Source: Lentzea sp. NEAU-D7 (GTDB lineage Bacteria; Actinomycetota; Actinomycetes; Mycobacteriales; Pseudonocardiaceae). Taken from it: a stretch of DNA of 64,000 bases. Below, one piece after another: positions 48,054 to 58,086 of the stretch. The stretch's first letter is position 1. Each line of letters opens with the position of its first letter. Under the pieces are notes generated by a model. That model searched no databases. It had not been told where the DNA came from and was given only the letters and a program-made list of their open reading frames with translations. The DNA is taken from NCBI RefSeq assembly GCF_026242055.1, contig NZ_JAPJDL010000008.1, positions 248,001 to 312,000 on the forward strand, read 5' to 3'. Made by a program: the position numbers and the translations under genes.

Positions 48054-49223
48054 TCACGCGGCGAGCGCCTGCGTCGGGGTGAGCCGGGCGGCGCGGAGGG
48101 AGGGGTAGAGGCCTGCGGCGGCGCCCACGACGAACGCGGCGAGCACACCCGCGGCCAGGACTTCGAGCGGGAGGACGAGCGGCCAGCGGTGCAGCGCCGC
48201 GTAGCCGGCGACGCCCACCGCCCCCAGCGCGGTGCCCGCCAGGCCGCCCAGGCCGGAGAGCAGGACGGCCTCGGTGAGGAACTGCGCGCGGATGTGGCCG
48301 CGGGTGGCGCCGAGCGCCCGGCGCAGGCCGATCTCGCTGCGGCGTTCGAGCACGGAGATCACCATCGTGTTCGCCACGCCGACGCCGCCGACCAGCAGTG
48401 CGACGCCCGCCAGGCCGAGGAACAGCGCGCTGTAGGAGCTCTGCGTGGCGCGCTTGGCCGCGAGCGCGTCGGACGGGCGGCTCACCTGCACCAGGCCGGG
48501 GATCTCGCCGTGGAGCGTGGCGGGCAGGATCGCCCGGACGTCCTCGATGGACTCCTCCCGTGCCTTCACGTAGACGACGGTCGGATGGCCGTCGAAGCCC
48601 AGGTGCGTGCGGGCGGCGTCCCAGCCGACGAGCACGGAGCGTTCGATGTCGGGTGCCAGCGGCATGGGGCCGAGCACGCCCGTCACCGTGAACCACTTCT
48701 CCCCCACGAAGATCGCCGGACGGTCGCCCGCCTCCGCGATGCCGAGCCGTTCGGCGGCGACGCTGCCGAGGACCACGTCCGGGAAGTCCGGCCGCGGCAG
48801 GAACTCCCCGCTGCGGACGTGGCCGTTCACGGTGTCCAGCAGGCCCGCGGTGGCGGCCAGGACCGTGATGTCGGAGCTGTGCCCGGGGTCCAGGAGGTCG
48901 TTGCGGCGCACTCGGGTGTGGGTGTTGGCGACCGCGGCGGCGGCCGTGACGGGGCCGATGCGCCCCACCATGGCCACCGAGGACTCGGGCAGCAGGACCG
49001 GGTCGTCCGGGCGCGGGGTGGGCTGGGCGCGCAGGAGGTTGGTGCCCAGGGCGGTCAGCTCGTCGAGCAGGGCCCGCTGGCTGGAAGCGGGGATGCCGGT
49101 GACCACCACGACGGTGGCGACGCCCAGGGCGATGCCGAGCGCGGACAGCGCGGCGCGGAGCCGGCGGGTGCGGATGCCCAGGGAGCCGAGGGCGAGCAGG
49201 TCGGCGGGTGACAGGCGGCTCAT
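48054..49223 (-). CDS. ABC transporter permease (MacB/FtsX-like)
   Basis: The 389-aa protein has an N-terminal membrane helix ([22 protein letters not shown]), a large extracytoplasmic MacB-like domain (about 45-255), and three C-terminal helices with the FtsX motif [36 protein letters not shown]. It is the membrane part of a MacAB-type mechanotransmission exporter. Its start overlaps the ATPase stop by 4 bp. Confidence 0.93.
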   Translation of the reverse strand: MSRLSPADLLALGSLGIRTRRLRAALSALGIALGVATVVVVTGIPASSQRALLDELTALGTNLLRAQPTPRPDDPVLLPESSVAMVGRIGPVTAAAAVANTHTRVRRNDLLDPGHSSDITVLAATAGLLDTVNGHVRSGEFLPRPDFPDVVLGSVAAERLGIAEAGDRPAIFVGEKWFTVTGVLGPMPLAPDIERSVLVGWDAARTHLGFDGHPTVVYVKAREESIEDVRAILPATLHGEIPGLVQVSRPSDALAAKRATQSSYSALFLGLAGVALLVGGVGVANTMVISVLERRSEIGLRRALGATRGHIRAQFLTEAVLLSGLGGLAGTALGAVGVAGYAALHRWPLVLPLEVLAAGVLAAFVVGAAAGLYPSLRAARLTPTQALAA

Positions 49224-49936
49224 CCGGTGACGCCGTTCAGGCTCGGGAACGTGACGGTGGGCCGGTCCGCCGTGTCCGCGACGATCCGCCCGTCCCGCAG
49301 TTCCACCCGGCGTGGCAGCGACTCGGCGATGTCGCGGTCGTGCGTGATCAGCGCGATGGTCGTCCCCTGCGCGTTCAGTTCCCGCAGCAGGTCCAGCACC
49401 GCGTGCCCGGTGGCCGTGTCGAGTGCCCCGGTCGGCTCGTCGGCGAGCACCAGGGCCGGGTTGTTCACCACGGCACGGGCGATGGCGACGCGTTGCCGTT
49501 CGCCGCCGGAGAGCTGCTGCGGCCTGTGGCCGGCCCGGTGCGCGAGGCCGACGCGGTGCAGGGCCTCCACCGCGAGCGGGCGGCGGTCCTTGCGGCGCAC
49601 CCCGGCGTAGAGGAGACCAGTGGCCACGTTCTCGGTCGCGGTGAGCCCGTCTGAGAGGTGGAACTGCTGGAACACGAACCCGATCCGGCTGCCGCGCAAC
49701 GCGGACAGGTGGCGGTCGGGCAGGCGGGACACGTCCTGGCCGTCGATCTCGACGGTGCCGGAGGAGGGCAGGTCCAGGGTGCCGACGAGGTGAAGCAGCG
49801 TGGACTTGCCGGAGCCGGACGGGCCCACGATCGCGAGCAGCTCACCTGACGCGACCCGCAGCGACACGTCGTCCAGCGCGGTCACGCCACCGGGGTATCT
49901 CTTGGTCACCGAGTGCAGGGCGAGCACCGGGGTCAT
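49220..49936 (-). CDS. ABC transporter ATP-binding protein (MacB/LolD-like)
   Basis: The 238-aa ATPase has Walker [11 protein letters not shown]-loop FVFQQFHL, signature [17 protein letters not shown], Walker [13 protein letters not shown] and the H-loop LITHDRD. The FQQF(H/N)L and DEPTGALD forms are typical of LolD/MacB-type exporters. It couples with the permease encoded directly downstream (4-bp overlap) and with the adaptor upstream. Confidence 0.95.
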   Translation of the reverse strand: MTPVLALHSVTKRYPGGVTALDDVSLRVASGELLAIVGPSGSGKSTLLHLVGTLDLPSSGTVEIDGQDVSRLPDRHLSALRGSRIGFVFQQFHLSDGLTATENVATGLLYAGVRRKDRRPLAVEALHRVGLAHRAGHRPQQLSGGERQRVAIARAVVNNPALVLADEPTGALDTATGHAVLDLLRELNAQGTTIALITHDRDIAESLPRRVELRDGRIVADTADRPTVTFPSLNGVTG

Positions 49937-50991
49937 GAGGCCGTCACCACTTCCAGGCCGTCCACGACGCCGTCGCCGGAGATCTCGACCTGGTCCTGCG
50001 AGTACAGGCCGGTCCGGACGGCCTTCAGGCCGCCGGAGGGCAGCTGGACGGCGTAGCCGCCCTCCTTCAGCGCCACCAGGGCCGCCAGCGGCACGGTCAG
50101 GACGCCGGTGCGGCTCTCGGTGGTGACCGTGAGGCGCACCGGCGCGGTGTCCAGGTCGGTGACGTCCGCCGGGTCGTCGGGGGTGACGACGACGTCGAGC
50201 TTCGGGCCGCCGCCGTTCTCGGCGGGGGCGGCGACCTGGGTCAGCGAGGTCACCTTGGCGGGGACGGGGCGGTTGTCCGGGCGCACGATCGTGACAGGCA
50301 GACCGGTCTTCAGCACGCCCGCCTCCGCCACCGGTATCTGCAGCGTGACCAGGCGCGTGGTGGGGGTGACCTCGAACAGGTCCCCCGTGGCGGGGTCGCC
50401 GAGCTGGGCCTTCACGGCGCCGACGCGCATCGGGCGGTCCAGGACGAGCACCCGGCCCGGTGCCAGGGTGCCGGTCTGCTCGACGCCGAGGGCTCGCTGC
50501 CACTTCTTGAGCGCCTCGACGACCCGCGGGGTGAACTCGGCCTTCGTGACGTCCTTGGGGCGGGTGCCGACCTGGTAGCCCAGCGCGGCGAGGTTGTCCA
50601 TCAGCACCGCCACGTCCGACCCCTTCAGACCTGGGGTGTCGAGCGCTCGGAACAGCGGCGTCGCGCCGAAGAACACGACGACGGGCTGGTCGTCGACGCG
50701 GTAGAGCTCCTTGCCGAGCTCCGTGGCGTGGCCGGTGGCGGGCAGCTTCGTGACGACGCCCGCGGTGCCCTTGACGAGCCGGGCGGCGCCGAAGCCGAGC
50801 TGGGCCTGCAGCGTGCGGGTGTTCGTGAGGTCTCCCTTCCGCACGGTCGTGGTCTTCACCGCCGGTGGCGGGGCCGCGGCCGGCTCCGGTGGCCGGGACC
50901 GCACCACCAGCACCGCGGCGATGACGACCACGACGACGAGCACCGCCGCTCCGATGACTGTCCTGCGCATGCCGTGGATCTTGGAAGGCAT
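49933..50991 (-). CDS. Periplasmic-adaptor-like (HlyD/MacA) protein with PG-binding domain
   Basis: The 352-aa protein has one N-terminal membrane helix ([17 protein letters not shown]), lipoyl/barrel-like segments ([45 protein letters not shown]) and, in the middle, a peptidoglycan-binding-1 module ([18 protein letters not shown]...[14 protein letters not shown], about 140-200). Such adaptors span the wall in Gram-positive MacAB-like exporters. The start is ATG 50991 or 50970. It overlaps the ATPase gene by 4 bp and is divergent from the response regulator. Confidence 0.88.
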   Translation of the reverse strand: MPSKIHGMRRTVIGAAVLVVVVVIAAVLVVRSRPPEPAAAPPPAVKTTTVRKGDLTNTRTLQAQLGFGAARLVKGTAGVVTKLPATGHATELGKELYRVDDQPVVVFFGATPLFRALDTPGLKGSDVAVLMDNLAALGYQVGTRPKDVTKAEFTPRVVEALKKWQRALGVEQTGTLAPGRVLVLDRPMRVGAVKAQLGDPATGDLFEVTPTTRLVTLQIPVAEAGVLKTGLPVTIVRPDNRPVPAKVTSLTQVAAPAENGGGPKLDVVVTPDDPADVTDLDTAPVRLTVTTESRTGVLTVPLAALVALKEGGYAVQLPSGGLKAVRTGLYSQDQVEISGDGVVDGLEVVTAS

Positions 50992-51049
50992 TTGTGAGGA
51001 TCCTGTGACGAACCGGTGATCGCCGTGAGGGCGTCCATATGATCGGCCG

Positions 51050-51745
51050 GTGAGCGCTCTCATCCTGGTCGCGGAGGACGACGAGAACCAGGCCGAGCTG
51101 GTGCGCCGGTACCTGGAGCAGGACCACCACCGGGTGCTCGTCGTCCACGACGGAAGGGACGCGCTCGACGTCGTCCGCGCACAAGGCCCCGCTCTCGTGG
51201 TGCTCGACCTGATGCTGCCGGGACTGGGCGGGCTGGACGTGTGCCGGGCGTTGCGGGCCGAGTCGGACGTGCTGGTGCTCATGCTCACGGCGCGGTCCAC
51301 TGAGGACGACCTGCTGCACGGGCTCGGGATCGGCGCGGACGACTACATGACCAAGCCGTTCAGCCCGCGCGAGCTGGTGGCGCGGGTGCGGACGTTGCTG
51401 CGGCGGGTGCCCGTCCCGAAGCCGGAGCCGGTGCTGCGGGTGGGGCCGATCGTGGTCGACCAGCTGCGCCACGAGGTGCGGGTACGCGGCGAAGCGGTCG
51501 AGTGCACGCCCGGCGAGTTCGGGCTGCTGGAGGTGCTCGCGTCCGAAGTGGACAGGGTGTTCAGCCGCGAGCAGCTGCTGCAGCGGATGCACGGCATCGA
51601 CAGCTTCCTCACCGCGCGGACGATCGACACGCACGTGAAGAACCTCCGCCGCAAGATCGAGGCCGATCCGCGGACGCCCGCCCACCTCGTGACCGTGTAC
51701 GGCATCGGCTACAAGCTCACGGCCGGGCGCGCTGATGCGCCGTAG
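51050..51745 (+). CDS. OmpR/PhoB-type response regulator
   Basis: The 231-aa regulator has a receiver domain ([15 protein letters not shown], phospho-Asp in [12 protein letters not shown], Lys in [10 protein letters not shown]) and a winged-helix output domain (about 130-225: [40 protein letters not shown]). TATGAT (51038-51043) is 6 nt before GTG 51050. It is divergent from the ABC exporter operon by 58 bp and probably controls it. Confidence 0.95.
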   Translation: MSALILVAEDDENQAELVRRYLEQDHHRVLVVHDGRDALDVVRAQGPALVVLDLMLPGLGGLDVCRALRAESDVLVLMLTARSTEDDLLHGLGIGADDYMTKPFSPRELVARVRTLLRRVPVPKPEPVLRVGPIVVDQLRHEVRVRGEAVECTPGEFGLLEVLASEVDRVFSREQLLQRMHGIDSFLTARTIDTHVKNLRRKIEADPRTPAHLVTVYGIGYKLTAGRADAP

Positions 51746-53432
51746 CGTCTTCACGCGTCTGCTCGTCGTGGCGGTGTTGATCGCGCTGTGCTCGATCGCC
51801 GCGACGGCGTGGCTCGCGACGCAGCTGACCCGTGCGTCGATCGCCCGTGAGCAGGGCCGTGAGCTGGCCTCGGACCACAAGATCTACACGACGTTGCTCA
51901 CCTACGCCGCCGGCCACCGCGACTGGTCCGAAGTGGACGGTTACGTCGACGGCCTGGTGTCGGAGCAGCCGGGCCGTCGCATCGCACTGGTGACCAAGGA
52001 CGGCCGCACGGTCGCCGACCTGGGCGAGGGTGGCGGCCAGCTGCCGGACAGGGCCTCGGCGGTGGTGGACCCGCTGGCGGTCGACCCGGTCCTGGTGCCC
52101 GGCGCGCCCGCCGACCGGATCGACAAGCGGGTGCTGGGGCCGTTCCGCACGCCGATCGACTTCCGCGACCGCGAGGACCGGACCGGGGCGTTGTTCTGCC
52201 TGCGGCTGGTCAGGAAGGAGCAGGCCCGGCTGGACTGCCGGGAGCGGGACCTGCCGTTCGACACCGCGGCCGACTTCTTCGCGTTGCTCGACCTGGAGGA
52301 CCTGGTCAACGCCTGTCTGGCGCGCCGCTCGTTGCCGCCGGTGGACCTCGATCCCGACTTCACCCCGGCGGACAAGCAGTCCTCGGGGGTGCCGCCGCCG
52401 GACCAGCCGGCCGTCGCGGCGTGCGTGGCCGCGTCGCGCAAGGAGCAGCTCGCGCCGTACGTGGCGCCGCCCGTCCTGCTGTACCTGTCGAATCCGACGG
52501 GCCCGCCGACCGCCGCGATCTCGTTGCCGGGCAACGGCTGGCGGGTGATGGGGGCCGCGGCGGCGGTGCTGCTGGCGGCGATCGGGGTGGCGGCGGTGGC
52601 GGGGGCCCGGATCACCCGCCCGCTGCGGGCGTTGACGGCCGCGGCGACGCACATGTCCGGCGGGAGCGAGATCCCGCCGGTGCCGGTGCGCGGGCAGGAC
52701 GAGATCGCGGTCTTGACCAGGGCGTTCAACACGATGGCGGCGAACAGGGCGCACCTGGAGCGGGCGCGCAAGGCGATGGTCGGCGACGTCGCGCACGAGC
52801 TGCGGACGCCGTTGAGCAACATCCGGGGCTGGCTGGAGGCGGCGGAGGACGGGGTGAGCGACCTCGATCCGGCCCTGGTCGCGTTGCTGCTCAAGGAGGC
52901 GCTCGTGCTGCAGCACGTGGTGGACGACCTGCAGGACCTCGCCGTGGCCGACACGGGCTCGTTGCGCCTGACACTCGAACGGCTCAACGTCGCGGGGGCG
53001 TTGGAGCAACTCCAAGCCGCGCACGAGGTACGGGCGTCGCAGGCCCGCGTCACGCTGACCGCGTCCGCGGATCCCGCTCTCACCGTCCGGGCCGACGCGC
53101 TGCGGTTGCGGCAGATCCTCGACAACCTCGTCTCCAACGCGTTGCGCCACGTGCCCGCCGGCGGGTCGGTGACGGTCGGGGGCGCGGCCGGGGACGGCGA
53201 GGTCGTGATCACGGTGTCCGACACCGGCCCGGGCATCTCCGAGGACGATCTGCCGCACGTGTTCGACCGGTTCTGGCGGGCGGACAAGTCGCGCAGCCGC
53301 AGCACGGGCGGCAGCGGGCTGGGGCTCGCGATCGTCCGCAAGCTCGCCGAGGCGCACGGCGGAACGGTCGATGTGACCAGCGCGACAGGCGCGGGAACCA
53401 CGTTCCGCGTCCGATTGCCGGAACTCAGCTGA
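51735..53432 (+). CDS. Sensor histidine kinase with Cys-containing extracellular domain
   Basis: The 565-aa kinase has two membrane helices (about 8-30 and 265-290) around a 235-residue extracellular sensor holding four Cys (FCLRL, LDCRERD, NACLARR, AACVAAS), a HAMP region, H-box [25 protein letters not shown]-box [12 protein letters not shown], and G-boxes DTGPGIS and [10 protein letters not shown]. The start overlaps the regulator gene by 11 bp. The Cys pairs suggest a disulfide-stabilised or redox-responsive sensor. Confidence 0.94.
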   Translation: MRRSVFTRLLVVAVLIALCSIAATAWLATQLTRASIAREQGRELASDHKIYTTLLTYAAGHRDWSEVDGYVDGLVSEQPGRRIALVTKDGRTVADLGEGGGQLPDRASAVVDPLAVDPVLVPGAPADRIDKRVLGPFRTPIDFRDREDRTGALFCLRLVRKEQARLDCRERDLPFDTAADFFALLDLEDLVNACLARRSLPPVDLDPDFTPADKQSSGVPPPDQPAVAACVAASRKEQLAPYVAPPVLLYLSNPTGPPTAAISLPGNGWRVMGAAAAVLLAAIGVAAVAGARITRPLRALTAAATHMSGGSEIPPVPVRGQDEIAVLTRAFNTMAANRAHLERARKAMVGDVAHELRTPLSNIRGWLEAAEDGVSDLDPALVALLLKEALVLQHVVDDLQDLAVADTGSLRLTLERLNVAGALEQLQAAHEVRASQARVTLTASADPALTVRADALRLRQILDNLVSNALRHVPAGGSVTVGGAAGDGEVVITVSDTGPGISEDDLPHVFDRFWRADKSRSRSTGGSGLGLAIVRKLAEAHGGTVDVTSATGAGTTFRVRLPELS

Positions 53433-53466
53433 TACACCCAGCGTTAGTTCGCTGGAGAGGAAACCG

Positions 53467-54258
53467 GTGATTGTTCCCATGCCCACGAGCGCGCCCCGTC
53501 GCACGGGCTCGTTCGTACTGACCGAAGACGTGACAGTCCGGGTGACCGGGCAGGCGCGCACCGCGGCCGCGATGCTGCGCGAGCACGTCTTCCGGCAGAC
53601 CGGCTACCTGCTGGCGGAGTCGCCCGACGGCATGCTGATGGTGTCGCACGACCCGGCCATGCGCGGGCTCGGCCCCGAGGGGTACGCGCTGCTGGTCAGC
53701 AACGACGCGATCATGCTGCGCGCGGGCACCCAGGCCGGGCTGCGGCACGGCGTGCAGTCGTTCCGGCAGCTGATGACCCGCGACGGCACGGTCCGCGCGG
53801 CCGACGTGCGCGACTCCCCCGCGTTCGCGTGGCGCGGGGTGTCGAGCGCGCTGCTGCCACCGGCCGAGATGCGCAGGGCGATCGACCGGATGGCCGCCTA
53901 CAAGCTCAACGTCCTGCACGTCTTCCCGGACGGCGATCCCGACGCGCTGCGCGACCTCGTCGAGTACGGCCGTGATCACGGCATCACCGTCGTGCCCGAG
54001 CTCGGTCCGGCGACGGTCGAGCTGCTGGAGCTGTTCCCGAGCCGCTGGGTGCACATCGGTACCGCCAAGCTGACCACCAAGTTCGCCGGTCTGCTGGAAC
54101 GCCACGGCAAGCTGCCGGTGCGCTGGCACGACGGGGACGCCGCCGTGCTCGGCCCGCACGGCAAGCTCGCCGAGGGCGACGACGGCCTGCGCGCCATCGC
54201 GACCGCGGGCTGGGTCGGCGAACTGCGGACCGCCTCGGCCGTGGCGCCCGCCTGGTAG
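53467..54258 (+). CDS. GH20-like protein lacking the catalytic Asp-Glu
   Basis: The 263-aa protein matches the GH20 N-terminal domain (GPEGYALLVSNDAIMLRAGTQAGLRHGVQSFRQLM, then VRDSPAFAWRGV) and the start of the barrel (PPAEMRRAIDRMAAYKLNVLHVFPDGDPDALRDLVEYGRDHGITVVPEL). In hexosaminidases the strand-4 motif is H-x-G-G-D-E; here it reads VHIGTAKLTT, so the Asp-Glu pair is missing, and the barrel is much shortened. It has no signal peptide. GAGAGG precedes GTG 53467. It is probably not an active hexosaminidase. Confidence 0.82.
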   Translation: MIVPMPTSAPRRTGSFVLTEDVTVRVTGQARTAAAMLREHVFRQTGYLLAESPDGMLMVSHDPAMRGLGPEGYALLVSNDAIMLRAGTQAGLRHGVQSFRQLMTRDGTVRAADVRDSPAFAWRGVSSALLPPAEMRRAIDRMAAYKLNVLHVFPDGDPDALRDLVEYGRDHGITVVPELGPATVELLELFPSRWVHIGTAKLTTKFAGLLERHGKLPVRWHDGDAAVLGPHGKLAEGDDGLRAIATAGWVGELRTASAVAPAW

Positions 54259-54268
54259 GTCGTTCACA

Positions 54269-54299
54269 GTCGTCGCGTGATCGCAGGTCACGCGACGAC
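54269..54299 (+). terminator. Hairpin terminator
   Basis: GTCGTCGCGTGA (54269-54280) and TCACGCGACGAC (54288-54299) form a perfect 12-bp stem with a 7-nt loop, 10 bp after the GH20-like gene. The rest of the gap to 54460 shows no gene. Confidence 0.9.
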
Positions 54300-54460
54300 C
54301 GCGGTTCACATGTTTATCTTTGATCAGCGGGTGCCCGCGGAGCGCTGAAGCCGTGCGACCGGGGAAGTTGTGCCACAGCAGGCCTTCCGGCCGCGTCCGT
54401 GAACCTGTCCGTTGGCTGTTGCCCCCTGAATCGACGCTGATCACGTGCGATCGTGGTTTC

Positions 54461-55150
54461 GTGCGGGCCTCTTCGAAGTCGCGATCAGTCCAGCGGTTCC
54501 GGCTGTTGCTCGTGGACGACGACCGCGAGCTGGTGGAGCTGCTCGCCACGGTGCTGCGCGGTGAGGGGTACGACGTCGACACCGCCTTCGACGGCCAGCG
54601 CGGACTGCACCTCGCGCTCACCCGGCCCTACGACGTGGTGGTGATCGACCGCGTCCTGCCGGTCGTAGACGGGCTGGACCTGTTGTCCCGGTTGCGTTCC
54701 CGGTCCGTGCGGACGCAGGCCCTCATGCTCACCGCGATGGGATCGGTGCACGACCGGATCGACGGCCTCGACGCCGGCGCCGACGACTACCTCGCCAAGC
54801 CGTTCGACCTGGGCGAGCTGACCGCGCGGCTGCGGGCGCTGTGCCGGCGCGCGGCGGAACTGGCTGCGGTGCTGCGCATCGGCGCCGGCCGCCTGGAGCT
54901 CGAGCAACACCAGGTCGTGCTGCCCGACGGCGAGAAAGTGCCGCTCACCACCAGGGAGTTCGCGCTGCTGCGGGTGCTCGCCACGCATCCGGAGACGGTG
55001 CACACGCGGGCGGCGTTGCGGCGCACGGTGTTCTGCGACGCGCCCTCACAGTCCATTGTGGACACCTACGTGCACTACCTGCGTTCGAAGGTGGGACGTT
55101 CGGTCGTGCAGACGGTTCAGGGGATCGGCTACCGGTTGGGGGCGCTGTGA
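54461..55150 (+). CDS. OmpR-type response regulator
   Basis: The 229-aa regulator has a receiver (LLLVDDDRELVELL, phospho-Asp in VVVIDRVLPVVDG, Lys in LAKPFDLGELTARL) and a winged-helix domain (PLTTREFALLRVLATHPETVHTRAALRR, SIVDTYVHYLRSKVG, IGYRLG). A GTG at 54461 was chosen, about 14 codons before the first receiver strand; the upstream in-frame extension to 54320 is not receiver-like. The kinase gene overlaps its stop (GTGA). Confidence 0.92.
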   Translation: MRASSKSRSVQRFRLLLVDDDRELVELLATVLRGEGYDVDTAFDGQRGLHLALTRPYDVVVIDRVLPVVDGLDLLSRLRSRSVRTQALMLTAMGSVHDRIDGLDAGADDYLAKPFDLGELTARLRALCRRAAELAAVLRIGAGRLELEQHQVVLPDGEKVPLTTREFALLRVLATHPETVHTRAALRRTVFCDAPSQSIVDTYVHYLRSKVGRSVVQTVQGIGYRLGAL

Positions 55151-56385
55151 GGTCGTGGGCCGAGGCGGAGCGCGCGGAGGTCCGCCGGGCGCGGCTGCGG
55201 GTCAGCGTGCTGGTGGGTCTGGCGATCACGCTGATGATCACGTTCGTCGGCGTGATCGCCTACGTGGTCATCGCGCACGGGCAGGAAACCCAGGTGTCGC
55301 GCGAGCTCCGCTACAACGTCCACTACGGCGTGCCGGGCGTCGCGCCCCGGTGCGCGTGGGTGTTCGTGCTGGAGGACGGCGTGCTGCACGAGGGTGAGCT
55401 CCAGGTGCCCGCCGGGTTCCCGCTGCGCGCCGACATCGACGCCGTGCACAGGTCGGGCGTCGCCCTGCCCCGCGACGTCATCGCGAACGGCACGGAGTAC
55501 CGCGTGCTCACGGCACCGGGCGCGGACGGCACGACGGTGCAGGCGGTGTTCGACATGCGCTACCAGCTCGCCGACCGCGCACACCTGCTGCAGGCACTGG
55601 CGATCGCACTGGTCTGCGGCCTGCTGGCGGCAGCGCTGATCGGCCTGGGCATCAGCCGCCGCACGGTGGGCCCGTTGGCGGAAGCACTGGCGAGGCAACG
55701 CCGCTTCGTCACCGACGCGAGCCACGAGCTGCGCACCCCCATCGCCCGCGCCTACCTGCGCGCCCAACTGCTCGCCTCCCACCTGCCCGACGACCAGCGA
55801 CCCGACCTCGACGCCCTGGCCAGGTCCATCCGAGGCCTCGCCGACGTGGTGGACGACCTGCTGGCCTCCGCACAGCTTCCGCAGCGGCTCGACGGCAAAC
55901 CCGTGGACCTGGCCGACGTGGCCGAGGCCGCGGTCGTCGGCGAGACGGAACGCGCCGCCGAGCGGCGGATCACGGTGTCGCTGGACCACCCCGGACACCC
56001 GGTGGTGGTCTGCGGGATCGAGACCGGGCTGCGCCGGGCCGTCGACGAGCTGCTGGCCAACGCCGTGCGGCACACGCCGGAGGGTGGGCGGATCTCCGTG
56101 GCCGTGCGTGCCGGTGGTGGTGTGGCCGAGCTGGTCGTGGCGGACGATGGCGAGGGGTTCGAGGCCGGTGAGGCGGAGCGGTTGTTCGAGCGGTTCCACC
56201 GGGGCTCGGGTGAGGGGCGGTTCGGGCTGGGGCTCGCGCTGGTGCGGGAGATCGTGACCGGGCACGGTGGGACGGTGGAGGCGGCGGGGCGGCCTGGGGT
56301 GGGGGCTCGGTTCACGTTGCGGATTCCGTTGGGCGGGCAGGGGGCGTTGGTGGCGCGGGAGGAGATCGCCAGCGCCTGTCCGTGA
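55147..56385 (+). CDS. Sensor histidine kinase
   Basis: The 412-aa kinase has two membrane helices (about 20-42 and 155-178) and a short 110-residue external domain, H-box TDASHELRTPIARAYLRAQ, N-box DELLANAVRHTPEGG, and G-boxes DDGEGFEAGEAERLFERFHRG and GRFGLGLALVREI. GTG 55147 overlaps the response-regulator stop, so the pair is translationally coupled. No target gene is obvious; it stands between the exporter region and the biosynthetic cluster. Confidence 0.93.
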   Translation: MRSWAEAERAEVRRARLRVSVLVGLAITLMITFVGVIAYVVIAHGQETQVSRELRYNVHYGVPGVAPRCAWVFVLEDGVLHEGELQVPAGFPLRADIDAVHRSGVALPRDVIANGTEYRVLTAPGADGTTVQAVFDMRYQLADRAHLLQALAIALVCGLLAAALIGLGISRRTVGPLAEALARQRRFVTDASHELRTPIARAYLRAQLLASHLPDDQRPDLDALARSIRGLADVVDDLLASAQLPQRLDGKPVDLADVAEAAVVGETERAAERRITVSLDHPGHPVVVCGIETGLRRAVDELLANAVRHTPEGGRISVAVRAGGGVAELVVADDGEGFEAGEAERLFERFHRGSGEGRFGLGLALVREIVTGHGGTVEAAGRPGVGARFTLRIPLGGQGALVAREEIASACP

Positions 56386-56481
56386 GAAGGGCGAGGCGGC
56401 GGAGCGGTGGTGCTGGGCGATCGCGCCACGGCGACGGCTGGCTTGGTCGCGTCGGCTTGGGGTAACCGCGGCGAGCGTCAG

Positions 56482-56578
56482 AGTGGTGAGGCGTCAGGTC
56501 TGCTGTACAACAGCGGTGTGGCTGGGTAGCGGCTCGATGTGAAGCTCGGGCCACCGCCCAGCCGACCTCCTCACCACT
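56482..56578. other. Nested inverted repeats (possible structured RNA or compound terminator)
   Basis: AGTGGTGAG (56482-56490) pairs with CTCACCACT (56570-56578); inside, AGGTC (56496-56500) pairs with GACCT (56564-56568), and GGCTGGG (56520-56526) with CCCAGCC (56557-56563). A small GCTGT-ACA-ACAGC hairpin (56502-56514) lies in one arm. The outer arm covers the stop of the MIO-enzyme gene. It fills the 185-bp gap between the convergent genes. Confidence 0.5.
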
Positions 56579-58067
56579 GGCCGCTGACCACCACCTCCGC
56601 CGCCACGCGCACGTCCTCGTCCAGCGGCCGGTCCGGGTCCACCGGCTCGATGGCCGCAGCCAGCGCGTCCAGCAACGCCGCGCACCGGGGCGCGGTCGGG
56701 CGGCGGCCGCCCACGTGCACGGCCTGGCGCAGGCCCAGGGCGAGTGAGCCGCACAGCAGGCGCAGCAGGTCCGCGAGGTCGTAGGCGCGCAGCGCGGACT
56801 GGGTGCCGAACGGCACCACGTCCTGGTTGTGCAGGTTGGTCGGCAGGCTCTGCGTGCTGGCGGGCAGGACGCCTCGCCGGATCTCGGCGACGAAGGCGGT
56901 CGTGGCCAGTTGGACGCCCTGCAGGCCGTGTTGCTGGCCCGGTCCGGCGGCGAGCATCGGCGGGAGGCCGGTGTTGCGGGCCGGGTCCACGAGGAGGTCG
57001 AGCTGGCGTTCGGCCAGGTTGCCGAGTGAGGCGGTGACCATGGCGAGGACGTCGGCGGCGTAGGCGGCGGGCTGGCCGAAGAAGTTGCCGCCGTGGGCGA
57101 TCAGGTCGTCGTCGGGGAAGAACAGCGGGTTGTCGCTGACGCCGGCGAGGTCCGAGGCGACGACGCTGTCGGCGTAGCGCAGGGCGTCCTCGGCGGCGCC
57201 GAGGAGTTGGGGGGCGCAGCGGATGCTGTACGGCTCCTGCAGTGCGCGCAGGCCGCTGGGGGTGGTGCCTTCGAGCGTGGAACGCATCCACCCCGCCACC
57301 GTCACCGCGCCGGGGTGGCCGAAGGCGGAGATCAGGCGTGGGTCGGTGAAGCCCGGGTCGGCGCCCACGACGTCCACCAGCAGGCACGTCAGGTCCGCCA
57401 GGGCTCGGTGCGAGGAACGCACGGACGACAGGGCCAGGGCCAGCGCCGCCGTCGTGACGGAGGTGCCGTTGACCAGGGCGAGGGCGTCGCGGCCGTCCAG
57501 GTGCAACGGCGAGAGCCCGGCTGCGGCCAGGGCGTCGGCGGCGGGGAGGCGGGTGCCGTCGAGGTAGGCGTGTCCCCGGCCGCGCAACGCCTGGGCGGCG
57601 TACGCGAGCGGGATGAGGTCTCCGCTGGCGCCGACGGAGCCGTAGCGGGGGACGGCCGGGACGAACGTCGTCGCGAACATCGCGGACAGGCCCTCGACGA
57701 CGTGCGCGGACACGCCGGACAGGCCCTGTGCCAGGGACCAGGTGCGCACCAGGAGTGCGGCTCTGGCGATGTCGAGGGGCAGGTCGGGGCCTTGGCCCGC
57801 GCCGAGGTGTGCGAGGGTGTTGTCGCACTGGTCGGCTTCGGAGGCCCTGCCCGCGAAGCCCACGAGGGCGCCGAACCCGGTCTTGGCGCCGTACACCGGG
57901 CGCTCGTCGTCGGCCAGGACCGTGCGCAGGTAGGCGCGGCCCCGTTCGACTCGGTCGAGCACATCGGATCCGACGAGCACGGGCAGCGGCCCGGCAGCGC
58001 GCAGAAGGTGCGGAACGGTCAGGGGCGAACCCAGGTCCACGGACGTGTCTGAGGCGGTCGCGGTCAC
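56571..58067 (-). CDS. MIO-type aromatic amino acid lyase (tyrosine ammonia-lyase-like)
   Basis: The 498-aa enzyme has the MIO-forming Ala147-Ser148-Gly149 in YGSVGASGDLIPLAY, the catalytic Tyr59 in VYGAKTGFG, and NPLFFPDDDLIAHGGNFFGQP. The selectivity pair reads His87-Leu88 (NTLAHLGAGQG), the form found in tyrosine ammonia-lyases, including Saccharothrix Sam8, rather than Ser-His of histidine lyases. It should convert tyrosine to 4-coumarate, though an aminomutase is possible. TACCGT (58080-58075) is 7 nt before GTG 58067. Confidence 0.9.
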   Translation of the reverse strand: MTATASDTSVDLGSPLTVPHLLRAAGPLPVLVGSDVLDRVERGRAYLRTVLADDERPVYGAKTGFGALVGFAGRASEADQCDNTLAHLGAGQGPDLPLDIARAALLVRTWSLAQGLSGVSAHVVEGLSAMFATTFVPAVPRYGSVGASGDLIPLAYAAQALRGRGHAYLDGTRLPAADALAAAGLSPLHLDGRDALALVNGTSVTTAALALALSSVRSSHRALADLTCLLVDVVGADPGFTDPRLISAFGHPGAVTVAGWMRSTLEGTTPSGLRALQEPYSIRCAPQLLGAAEDALRYADSVVASDLAGVSDNPLFFPDDDLIAHGGNFFGQPAAYAADVLAMVTASLGNLAERQLDLLVDPARNTGLPPMLAAGPGQQHGLQGVQLATTAFVAEIRRGVLPASTQSLPTNLHNQDVVPFGTQSALRAYDLADLLRLLCGSLALGLRQAVHVGGRRPTAPRCAALLDALAAAIEPVDPDRPLDEDVRVAAEVVVSGQW

Positions 58068-58086
58068 CGCACGGACGGTAGGCAGC

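Noticed and set aside
56571..58067. Histidine ammonia-lyase of the hut pathway
   Set aside because: The selectivity pair is His-Leu, not Ser-His, and no hutU, hutI or hutG is near.
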